A DNA stretch of 6,074 bases from Verrucomicrobiota bacterium (lineage in GTDB: Bacteria; Verrucomicrobiota; Verrucomicrobiia; Limisphaerales; AV2). A program made the position numbers and the translations under genes. Of this stretch, positions 1 to 4,977 are shown one piece after another. Each line of letters starts with the position of its first letter. Within the stretch, counting starts at the first letter, position 1. Where the stretch lies: positions 1 to 6,074 of the forward strand of contig QHPA01000041.1 in the NCBI GenBank assembly GCA_003218935.1, read 5' to 3'. The notes below the pieces were generated by a model. That model worked only from the letters and a program-made list of their open reading frames with translations. It did no database searches and had not been told where the DNA came from.

Positions 1-460
1 GTTTCGGTTGGACAGTGATGACGCCGTTGTTTTCCAGAATGGCGAAGTGCACTTCTTCCGCACACGCACAGCCGGCGGCGCGCAAGGCGGCGTTCAACTC
101 GTGGTGCGTCAGCTTCTCACGCTCCATCACGTCGGCAAACAGCCTGCCGTTATGAATTAAAACTTCCGGCCGACCTTCAACCAATGCTTCGATTCTCTTG
201 CTCTTGTAGGTGGCCAATCCTACGACGTAGTTCATCAGGACGAGCGCAGCGGCTGAAATCAAACCGGCCAGCACAGAGTTATCACCGCCATTCATCGCGT
301 TTTGCACCGAGTTGCTCAGCACCAGCAACAACACGAGGTCGAAGGGCGCGAGTTGGCCAACTTGCCGTTTGCCGCTGAGCCGAAGAATGACCAGCAGAAA
401 GACGTAGATGATAACGACACGCAGGATGATCTCCCACCAGGAAACGGAGAGTTGCCACAT
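1..460 (-). CDS. DUF421 / YetF-type membrane protein, N-terminal part (runs off the left edge)
   Basis: Reading the minus strand from the ATG at 458-460 gives 153 codons without a stop, continuing past base 1. Three hydrophobic segments lie at about residues 11-28, 38-55 and 62-82, followed by a soluble part. The signature of the DUF421/YetF family is present: LSGKRQVGQLAPFDLV after the first membrane segment (residues 28-43), LSNSVQNAM (48-56), then YKSKRIEALVEGRPEVLIHNG (85-105), the start of the cytosolic domain. Proteins of this family are small inner-membrane proteins; some relatives are spore-membrane proteins in Bacillus, and their biochemical role is not settled. Family members are commonly about 150-230 residues, so most of the protein is probably here. 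An in-frame TGA at 497-499 bounds the start; TTG at 467-469 is an alternative. No clear Shine-Dalgarno precedes the ATG. The pair CAC in residues 131-133 is unusual but I assign it no function. Confidence 0.9.
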   Translation of the reverse strand, partial: MWQLSVSWWEIILRVVIIYVFLLVILRLSGKRQVGQLAPFDLVLLLVLSNSVQNAMNGGDNSVLAGLISAAALVLMNYVVGLATYKSKRIEALVEGRPEVLIHNGRLFADVMEREKLTHHELNAALRAAGCACAEEVHFAILENNGVITVQPK

Positions 461-856
461 GTGAACCAATATAGTCAGCCCATCGGGGACAACGAGTCAA
501 AAGTTGATTGGCTCCCTGGGCGAGACACGGCTCTTGGCGAGGAAACCCGTTGTTAAGCCGACTGGAAATTGGACCGGGCTCCATGCAGAGGCTGCGTCGC
601 GAGAGCGTGCATCATTTTTCCTTTTCATAACCGGGAAACCGCCCTGGCCCGCGCAGGCGGCTTTTGCGGCCGTGAACCGGGATGAGGACGCAAAGTTCAG
701 CCAACCCACAATTGCCATAATGCCCGGAATCGGCTACTTTACGCGCAAGCCGTGAAGGCTGGGGACGACCACAAGAAAAATTGTGATGTTTGGAGTGGTT
801 GCTCTCGGTCCCTCGGTGAGTCACTAAAAGCTCCTAACCAAACGAAAGGTTTCTCT
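461..856. other. Intergenic region without a convincing gene
   Basis: This 396-base gap lies between the divergent DUF421 gene and the small secreted protein gene, so it should hold promoters for both. Open frames on both strands here (for example plus 504-755) translate to composition-driven sequence with no recognisable domain and no ribosome binding site. One hairpin is visible: CCGCCCTG at 639-646 pairs with CAGGCGG at 654-660 (one bulged C) and is followed by CTTTTG. It resembles a weak terminator on the plus strand, but no plus-strand gene ends just before it. I could not pick a convincing -35/-10 pair. Confidence 0.5.
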
Positions 857-1189
857 ATGAAAAAATCGATGTTGGTGGCGTTGGCGGTTGCTGGTTTGAC
901 AATGACGTTGGCGCTCAAAGCCCGCGCTGATGATGAAAAGACCATCGTTGGCGAAGGTAAGTGCGCCAAGTGCGCTCTCAAAGAGACCAAATCGTGCCAG
1001 AACGTGATTCAAGTAAAGAAGGGCGATAAGACAGAAACCTACTATCTCGTGCAGAATGATGTGAGCAAGGAATTCCACGAGAATATCTGCAAGGAATCCA
1101 AGAAAGTGAAAGCGACCGGCACCGTCAAAAAGGTCGATGGCAAACTGGAACTGACCGTGAGTAAAATTGAACTGGTGAAGGAAAACTAA
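857..1189 (+). CDS. Small secreted four-cysteine protein (hypothetical)
   Basis: The frame encodes 110 residues. The start is set by ATG at 857, preceded by AAAGG (845-849) at good spacing and followed by a classic signal peptide: MKK, a hydrophobic core (residues 5-20), then ARA just before DD, so signal peptidase I should cut after about residue 24. The longer frame back to 752 has no such logic. The mature part is about 86 residues, lysine-rich, with C36-x2-C39, C47 and C78, and a C-terminal stretch (VKATGTVKKVDGKLELTVSKI) that looks like beta strands of a small OB-like barrel. I associate similar proteins with Verrucomicrobiota and Planctomycetota, where they are annotated as hypothetical. 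The cysteines could form two disulfides or bind a metal; the sequence does not decide. It appears to be transcribed alone. Confidence 0.85.
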   Translation: MKKSMLVALAVAGLTMTLALKARADDEKTIVGEGKCAKCALKETKSCQNVIQVKKGDKTETYYLVQNDVSKEFHENICKESKKVKATGTVKKVDGKLELTVSKIELVKEN

Positions 1190-1298
1190 CGAACGGCCAG
1201 GTCCATACTGGCGTTGATGGAGCAATTCGCGCTGCTTTGACTTCGTGCCGGTCGTCGGTAAGCAAGGCGGCCACAAAAGCCGAACCGAGTCTCGGTGA

Positions 1299-1348
1299 GC
1301 GGGTCCCTTACCCGCCCTCCGGGCACCCTCTCCGCTTGAGAAAGGGTG
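1299..1348. repeat. Pair of short palindromes, REP-like intergenic repeat
   Basis: GCGGGT (1299-1304) pairs with ACCCGC (1310-1315) around a CCCTT loop. Directly after it, CACCCT (1324-1329) pairs with AGGGTG (1343-1348), and TC/GA extends that stem past one mismatch. The sequence between them is CCTCCGGG, itself nearly palindromic. Clusters of this type recur between genes in many bacterial genomes, but only one copy is in this window, so the repeat assignment rests on style and recollection. It could also help end transcription from the secreted-protein gene, although no T-run follows closely. Confidence 0.4.
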
Positions 1349-1417
1349 AAGAGTGCTGTCTTTTCGGATCGATTTTTGGCAAGGTCTAAAGCGTTGACGG
1401 TCGGTCGCTGTCCCGCT

Positions 1418-1453
1418 AAATGAAATGCGCCAGCCCGGACAGGCGCTGGCGCA
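1418..1453 (-). terminator. Probable intrinsic terminator of the HtrA/DegP gene
   Basis: TGCGCCAGC (1426-1434) and GCTGGCGCA (1445-1453) form a perfect 9-bp stem with a 10-base loop. Read on the minus strand it lies 22 bases after the protease stop codon, and its 3' side is followed by TTTCATTTAG, a moderately T-rich tail. Position and orientation fit termination of the minus-strand gene; the T-run is imperfect. Confidence 0.6.
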
Positions 1454-1474
1454 CCCTCTCGGATGGCGGGGAGG

Positions 1475-2953
1475 CTAGTCGCCACTATCCTTGAGAACCT
1501 CGAAGCGACGGCCCCCTTCGCCGATGAGGTTGACCAGGATGCCCTTTTTGGGGTCGGCCGCTTGCAAAGCTTCTTTGAATTCTCTCACGTTCGTGACCTT
1601 GTGCCGGTTCAAGTCGGTGATGATTTCACCGGGCCTGATGCCTTTCTGTTCGGCAACGCTGCCGGATTCAACCTCGCTGACGATGACGCCTTCGGTCAAA
1701 TCCACTTCGAATTGTTTCGCCAGGTCGGTGGTCAATGCCAGGACCTTGATGCCGAGGAATTCCGGTTCCGGCGCCTCGCGCGCTTTGCGTCGGTTGACGA
1801 CAGGAGTGCTGTCGTCCGGCACTTCGCCGGGCCTGACCTTGACCTTGATGTGCTTGTCGCCGCGCACGACGTCGAGCGTCACGGATTGGCCGATCGGTTT
1901 GGTGCGAATCTCACTCTTCAACTGCTGCACTGTCAGCGTCGGTTTGCCGTCCACCGCGGTGATGACGTCGGCGGGTTTCAAGTCGGAGTTCCTGGCCGGA
2001 CCACCCGACAGAATGCTGTTTACGACCACGCCTTCTTTGGTTCCCATCACGAGGGACTTGTATTCCTTCGAGTCGCTGAGGTTTTCGATGCCGATGCCAA
2101 GCCAGGCGCGGGTGAACTTGCCTTCCTTGATCAACTGGTCTGCGACCTCGGTCGCCAGATTGGACGGAATAGCGAAACCGATGCCGGTGCGCATGCCCCG
2201 GATGAGCGTGTTGATGCCGATTACCTCGCCGTCAATATTGACCAGCGGTCCGCCGCTGTTGCCGGGGTTGATGCTCGCGTCGGTCTGGATGAAATCCTGA
2301 TCCAGCATAATGCGATCGGAAAAGACCCGGCGGCCCTTGGCGCTGACGTGGCCGAACGTGACGCTGTAGTCCAGCTCGAACGGCGCGCCGATGGCGATGG
2401 CGAATTCGCCCACCCGAGTTTTGGAGGAATCTCCCAATTTCGCCACGGTCAGGTTCTTCGCGTTGATCCTGATTACGGCCACGTCTGACTGCGAATCTCC
2501 TTTGATTTCTGTGCCTTCGTACTCGGTGCCGTCTTTGAGCCGGACCATGATTTTCTCCGCGCCATCTACCACGTGGCTGTTGGTCAGGATGTAACCGTCC
2601 TCGCGGAGGATGATTCCCGATCCTTGACTGTCGTAAATCGGTTCCGCGTTGCGCCGGAGCTGCCGGCGTTTCTTGAGTTGGTCCTCGAAGCGCTTGCGCA
2701 GCTCCGGCACCAGGTCGAAGAACGGATTGTCGTCGTCGCCAGGCTCGCTGTAATCCGGCTTGTGGGCAACCCGGATGACCACGACGGCCGGCGAAGCCTG
2801 GTCCGCCACCTCGATGAAGGCCTGGTTGAGCTGTCGCGCCAAATCTATTGCGGGAGAAGCTTCCCTCGCGGTCAACGGCAGAGGCGACAGCGCCGAGGTT
2901 CCCAGCAAGGCAAGAAGACCGACGTGAGACTTGAGTAGATTCATATTTTCCAT
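1475..2953 (-). CDS. degP: HtrA/DegP-family periplasmic serine endoprotease with two PDZ domains
   Basis: The gene encodes 492 residues. A hydrophobic N-terminus (residues 5-29, ending near LTAR) looks like a signal peptide, placing the enzyme in the periplasm. The trypsin-like domain spans about 45-275 with the full catalytic triad: H127 in TNSHVV, D157 in SQSDVAVI and S233 in GNSGGP. The first PDZ domain lies at about 282-375 (carboxylate-binding loop AWLGIGI), the second at about 398-487 (EFLGIKV, then RPGEIITDLN). Length and order match DegP/DegQ, which degrade or refold misfolded envelope proteins as oligomers. A charged insert at about 67-105, rich in D/E then K/R, corresponds to the LA loop that tunes DegP activity. 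A second in-frame ATG at 2942-2944 (Met4) has GGAAAGA about nine bases upstream, whereas the first ATG sits almost on top of that site, so the true start may be 2944. The gene is single and divergent from the zinc-ribbon gene. Confidence 0.96.
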   Translation of the reverse strand: MENMNLLKSHVGLLALLGTSALSPLPLTAREASPAIDLARQLNQAFIEVADQASPAVVVIRVAHKPDYSEPGDDDNPFFDLVPELRKRFEDQLKKRRQLRRNAEPIYDSQGSGIILREDGYILTNSHVVDGAEKIMVRLKDGTEYEGTEIKGDSQSDVAVIRINAKNLTVAKLGDSSKTRVGEFAIAIGAPFELDYSVTFGHVSAKGRRVFSDRIMLDQDFIQTDASINPGNSGGPLVNIDGEVIGINTLIRGMRTGIGFAIPSNLATEVADQLIKEGKFTRAWLGIGIENLSDSKEYKSLVMGTKEGVVVNSILSGGPARNSDLKPADVITAVDGKPTLTVQQLKSEIRTKPIGQSVTLDVVRGDKHIKVKVRPGEVPDDSTPVVNRRKAREAPEPEFLGIKVLALTTDLAKQFEVDLTEGVIVSEVESGSVAEQKGIRPGEIITDLNRHKVTNVREFKEALQAADPKKGILVNLIGEGGRRFEVLKDSGD

Positions 2954-2980
2954 TCTTTCCAGGGGCCGTCGCTCAACGAC

Positions 2981-3008
2981 TTTGAAGCATTTGTCGGGCT
3001 AAACGTTC
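2981..3008 (-). promoter_or_regulatory. Candidate ECF/sigma-E-like promoter for degP
   Basis: On the minus strand GAACGTT (3008-3002) is followed, after 16 bases, by TCAAA (2985-2981), about 27 bases before the first ATG of the protease gene. The arrangement resembles the GAACTT-N16-TCAAA pattern of sigma-E-type promoters, which control degP in Escherichia coli. The match is short and the lineage's own ECF consensus is unknown to me, so this is only a candidate. Confidence 0.25.
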
Positions 3009-3046
3009 AAAAATCGTCGATTCGCGCAGCTACTTTTTCCCCCGCA

Positions 3047-3073
3047 TTGACTTGCATCAACCTGCCCGATAAC
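3047..3073 (+). promoter_or_regulatory. Candidate sigma-70-type promoter for the zinc-ribbon gene
   Basis: TTGACT at 3047-3052 matches the -35 consensus in five of six bases. GATAAC at 3068-3073 is a fair -10 (four of six) but only 15 bases away; TAACCT at 3070-3075 has ideal spacing and a poorer match. If used, transcription would begin only a few bases before the ATG at 3089, giving a very short leader. This would also explain why no Shine-Dalgarno is obvious and would rule out the upstream TTG as start. Confidence 0.3.
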
Positions 3074-3088
3074 CTGCCGGATGTCCAG

Positions 3089-3817
3089 ATGCTGGAAGCC
3101 ATCGAAAAACTGCTGATCCTCCAGGACCGCGACCGCAAAATCTCCCGGCTGCGGGCCGAACTGGCCAACATCGAGCCGGAGCGCCAGGCGCTTGAGGCTA
3201 AAACCGCCTCCTCCCAGGCAGCCCTCGACGTGGCCAGGCAACGGAGCAAACAGCTCGAAAGCGACCGCAAGAAACTTGAACTCGAGGTCGAGTCGAAAAA
3301 GCAGGCGATTGAGAGATATTCCCTCCAGCAATTTCAGACCAAGAGGAACGACGAGTACCGCGCGTTGGCCCACGAAATTGAAACGGCCCGGCGGGACATC
3401 TTCAAACTGGAAGACCAACAACTGGAACTGATGGAACAGGCTGAGGCCGCCCAAAAGGAAGCCGCGGCCGCGACCAGGATGGCTGACGATGCGAAAAAAT
3501 CGGCCGATCGACAGATGGCGGATTTGACGGCACGCGAAGAAAATCTGAAAAAGGAGCTGGCAGAGTTGGAAGCCGACCGCGACCAACTGGCAGCTGCAGT
3601 GGATGCAGGTATTCTGCCTCGCTATGAACGCCTCCGCAAAAGCAAAGGCGAAAATGTAGTGGTCGGCGTCGCGCACGGAGTCTGCGGCGGTTGCCACATG
3701 AAGCTGCAACGCCAGGTGATGGTTACCTGCCAGGGCAATCAGGAGATCGTTTCCTGCCCGAATTGCGGCCGCATCCTCTACTACACGCGCGACATGAGCC
3801 TGGCGGTGGCGGAGTAG
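3089..3817 (+). CDS. Coiled-coil protein with C-terminal C4 zinc ribbon (COG1579 / CdsZ-like)
   Basis: From the ATG at 3089 the protein has 242 residues. Residues about 1-185 are heptad-rich, charged alpha-helix (for example LQDRDRKISRLRAELANIE and the E/K/A-rich middle), predicting a long antiparallel coiled coil. The conserved family element QFQTKRNDEYRAL is present near residue 90. The C-terminus carries the zinc ribbon: CGGC (C199, C202) and CPNC (C223, C226), followed by GRILYY. This architecture is COG1579 (former DUF164), which includes the chlamydial protein CdsZ; the general function is thought to be nucleic-acid or chaperone-like binding but is not firmly established. The frame is open back to a TTG at 3047 (256 residues). 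I prefer ATG 3089 because family proteins typically begin close to an MLE..EKLLxLQ-type motif. The preceding gene is divergent, and the next open frame starts 40 bases downstream. Confidence 0.92.
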   Translation: MLEAIEKLLILQDRDRKISRLRAELANIEPERQALEAKTASSQAALDVARQRSKQLESDRKKLELEVESKKQAIERYSLQQFQTKRNDEYRALAHEIETARRDIFKLEDQQLELMEQAEAAQKEAAAATRMADDAKKSADRQMADLTAREENLKKELAELEADRDQLAAAVDAGILPRYERLRKSKGENVVVGVAHGVCGGCHMKLQRQVMVTCQGNQEIVSCPNCGRILYYTRDMSLAVAE

Positions 3818-3857
3818 GTTGGCTGCTAATCCGCCAGTGGATCGTGGGGCGGCGCGA

Positions 3858-4076
3858 ATGCGAAAAAAGGTCATCGTCGGGTCGTTCGTATTGATCTGCG
3901 GCGTCCTTGCGTTGAGGTGCCTGTTACTTCTCTCGGATTCCCGAAAGAAACTTCGTATCGATCTGACTTTTGTCGGAACCACAAATTCCGACGGTCAACA
4001 ATACGTTCTTTTCCGTTTCAACAACTCTGGAACGAAGACCATCGTGTGGGAGCACGCATTCGTTCCAGGATTGTGA
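3858..4076 (+). CDS. Short membrane-anchored hypothetical protein, probably truncated or frameshifted
   Basis: ATG at 3858 (with GGGGCGG around 3846-3852 as a possible ribosome site) opens a 72-residue frame. It begins MRKK and has one hydrophobic segment (about residues 5-23, LICGVLALRCLLLL), so the N-terminus is a signal anchor. It then has a beta-rich stretch (LRIDLTFVGTTNSDGQQYVL, then FRFNNSGTKTIVWEH). That pattern, an anchor followed by 'TFVGxTN..G...xxFxxxN', resembles small extracytoplasmic proteins I recall from Verrucomicrobiota, which are usually longer. The frame ends at 4076, but the next frame continues from 4070 with protein-like sequence rich in aromatic residues to a stop at 4172-4174. 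A one-base slip near 4069 would join them into about 105 residues. It could therefore be a decaying gene. It lies 40 bases after the zinc-ribbon gene and may be co-transcribed. I assign no function. Confidence 0.45.
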   Translation: MRKKVIVGSFVLICGVLALRCLLLLSDSRKKLRIDLTFVGTTNSDGQQYVLFRFNNSGTKTIVWEHAFVPGL

Positions 4077-4170
4077 ACTTCGTGCCTGATTTCGCTTGGA
4101 ATTTTATTCCCAACGCTCCCATCAAGAACGATGAAATCTGGAGCAAGGTTTTCACGAATACCTCCAATCC

Positions 4171-4203
4171 CTGACTTGCTTTCCGTTCGCAGGCCGATAG
4201 GCT
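4171..4203 (+). promoter_or_regulatory. Weak candidate promoter of rnpB
   Basis: CTGACT (4171-4176) or TTGCTT (4176-4181) could serve as a -35, with TAGGCT (4198-4203) as -10, placing the transcription start about ten bases further on, close to the expected 5' end of the RNase P RNA at about 4215. TAGGCTG occurs twice (4198-4204 and 4205-4211). Matches to consensus are modest; position is the main argument. Confidence 0.25.
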
Positions 4204-4395
4204 GTAGGCTGTTCTTTGATTTTGGAAGGGCGGAGGACCGCTTCCGGCGCGAGCCGGGGGAGGAAAGTCCGAACACCACAGGGCGCGATGCCGCGTAACC
4301 TGTAGCCGCCGACGTAAGGAGGCGGAAATGGGATATACGCAGGCGGCCAGGCCGCGAGGCCTGCCGACGGACAGTGCCACAGAAACTTAAACCGC

Positions 4396-4433
4396 CTGAA
4401 GCTGTAGCGGCGGTCTACGACCGCCGGTTTCAG
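4396..4433 (+). other. P12 hairpin of RNase P RNA, possibly repeat-derived
   Basis: CTGAAGC (4396-4402) pairs with GTTTCAG (4427-4433) with one G-U pair. CGGCGGTC (4408-4415) pairs perfectly with GACCGCCG (4419-4426) around TAC, leaving a 5-base bulge TGTAG on the 5' side. The position between AAACCGCC and GGTAAGGGTGAAA identifies helix P12, which varies among bacteria. The upper stem, TGTAGCGGCGGTC and its complement, resembles a dispersed palindrome I recall from verrucomicrobial genomes. Confidence 0.6.
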
Positions 4434-4555
4434 TTTGGGTAAGGGTGAAAAGGTGGGGTAAGAGCCCACCGCTCCAAGCGCAAGCGCGGAGGCACGGAAA
4501 ACCCCATCGGGTGCAAGGCCAAATAGGGGACCGCGGAGCGGCCCGCTCCATGCCC

Positions 4556-4619
4556 AGAGTGGGACAGGCGTCTCGCCTGTCGCGGGAAGAAAAGACAGGC
4601 TGGAAGCCTGTCCCACTTT
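4556..4619 (+). repeat. Double-hairpin palindromic repeat inserted in rnpB
   Basis: AGTGGGACAGGC (4558-4569) is perfectly complementary to GCCTGTCCCACT (4606-4617), extendable by a G-U and an A-T pair. Inside lie two perfect hairpins: GACAGGCG-TCT-CGCCTGTC (4563-4581) and GACAGGCT-GGA-AGCCTGTC (4594-4612). The four arms thus alternate GACAGGC/GCCTGTC. The element follows P17 (ending 4549) and precedes the P16 3' strand (4627-4632), where Escherichia coli RNase P RNA has no extra sequence. Translated products of similar repeats (such as GWKPVPL) are, as I recall, frequent in spurious verrucomicrobial ORFs, which supports a dispersed family. Confidence 0.85.
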
Positions 4620-4782
4620 GCGGTCAGGTCCCGGGTACTGGCTGCTCAGACAAATGGTTCTCTCCGTCCCGCAAGGGACGCAGACAGAATTCGGCTTACA
4701 GCCCTTCCAAAGTCAGCGAACCCGCCCGGTTGCGAATCGGCGCATCTTTCCGCAGCGGTTTGTTCAATCCAGGTTTCACAGA

Positions 4783-4920
4783 CTGTGGGGCATCCCAGTT
4801 TCTTGCAATGCTGGTGGCACGGGTGTCGCGCCCGTGAGTTTCTGGTTTGGAGCAAACGGGCGGGACGCCCGTGCCAGTAGCCGCCCTGCGCCCTGCAAGA
4901 AACCGGGATGCGCCCCACAG
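4783..4920. repeat. Large nested inverted repeat downstream of rnpB
   Basis: The left arm 4783-4807 (CTGTGGGGCATCCCAG, then TTTCTTGCA) is the reverse complement of the right arm 4894-4920 (TGCAAGAAACC, then GGGATGCGCCCCACAG), apart from one A/G difference and a 2-base indel. The arms enclose the double-hairpin element at 4815-4876. The whole could fold as one long stem of about 25 bp with the inner element at its tip. No transposase, obvious target duplication or T-run is visible. Confidence 0.8.
4815..4876. repeat. Second double-hairpin palindromic repeat, same architecture as the one in rnpB
   Basis: TGGCACGGG (4815-4823) pairs perfectly with CCCGTGCCA (4868-4876). Inside, CACGGGTG-TCG-CGCCCGTG (4818-4836, one T-G pair) and ACGGGCG-GGA-CGCCCGT (4856-4872) form two hairpins with 3-base loops. 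Loop sizes, order and the GGA second loop match the element inside rnpB, while the arm sequences differ. Confidence 0.85.
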
Positions 4921-4977
4921 CCGGTTAGCGCCCCAATTGCGGCTTGCAGAGGCTCTCGGCTGGATTAACCTGACTTG

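Larger units (their letters stand above)
1190..1474. other. Intergenic region between convergent genes, holding hairpin repeats
   Basis: This 285-base gap separates two convergent genes (the secreted protein gene and the protease gene). I see no coding potential on either strand. It holds two neighbouring inverted repeats at 1299-1348 and a stronger hairpin at 1426-1453, listed separately. The first ~100 bases show nothing recognisable. Confidence 0.6.
4215..4716 (+). ncRNA. rnpB: RNase P RNA, bacterial type A, with insertion in the P16/P17 region
   Basis: This is the catalytic RNA of RNase P, which trims the 5' leader from pre-tRNAs. The conserved blocks appear in order: GAGGAAAGTCCG (from 4259), ACAGTGCCACAGAAA, GTAAGGGTGAAA with GTAAGAG (about 4439-4464), GGCACGG and GCAAGGCCAAATAGGG (4513-4528), GGCTGCT, and ACAGAATTCGGCTTA near the 3' end. 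P1 is a 16-bp helix closing the molecule: 4216-4231 pairs with 4701-4716. Other helices are P3 with a GCGA loop, P9 (CAGGCC-GCGA-GGCCTG, 4348-4363), P12 (4396-4433), P13 (GGTGGG/CCCACC), P14, P17 (GGAGC/GCTCC, 4535-4549) with loop GGCCC that can form pseudoknot P6 with GGGC near 4281, and P18 (CGTCCC-GCAA-GGGACG, 4665-4680). The GGT that binds the tRNA CCA end is at 4634-4636. P13, P14 and P16-P18 together mark type A. At about 502 nt it is long for its class (Escherichia coli 377 nt), largely because of a ~70-nt insertion after P17. Confidence 0.96.

Noticed and set aside
639..665. Hairpin followed by TTTT as a plus-strand terminator
   Set aside because: No plus-strand gene ends upstream and the T-run is only four bases; recorded only as a hairpin in the intergenic entry.
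504..755. Open frames on both strands between the DUF421 and secreted-protein genes
   Set aside because: No ribosome site, no domain, no hydrophobic or motif pattern; both strands are open because of composition.
1463..2488. Long 341-codon plus-strand open frame opposite the protease gene
   Set aside because: It is antisense to degP, whose triad and PDZ motifs are unambiguous. The predicted product is D/A/V/F-rich composition typical of a GC-rich antisense shadow and has no domain.
2999..3982. 327-codon minus-strand open frame opposite the zinc-ribbon gene
   Set aside because: It is antisense to a recognisable coiled-coil/zinc-ribbon protein; no ribosome site and no family signature.
4069..4076. 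Programmed -1 frameshift site in the small membrane protein gene
   Set aside because: The junction CCAGGATTGTG has no X-XXY-YYZ slippery heptamer and no clear downstream stimulatory hairpin close to it.
4556..4920. CRISPR array
   Set aside because: The repeats are palindromes with different arms and irregular spacing, not identical direct repeats with uniform spacers, and no cas gene is present.
4445..4968. Plus-strand open frames within and after rnpB
   Set aside because: They overlap the conserved RNase P RNA core and the palindromes; peptides such as GWKPVPL come from the repeat.
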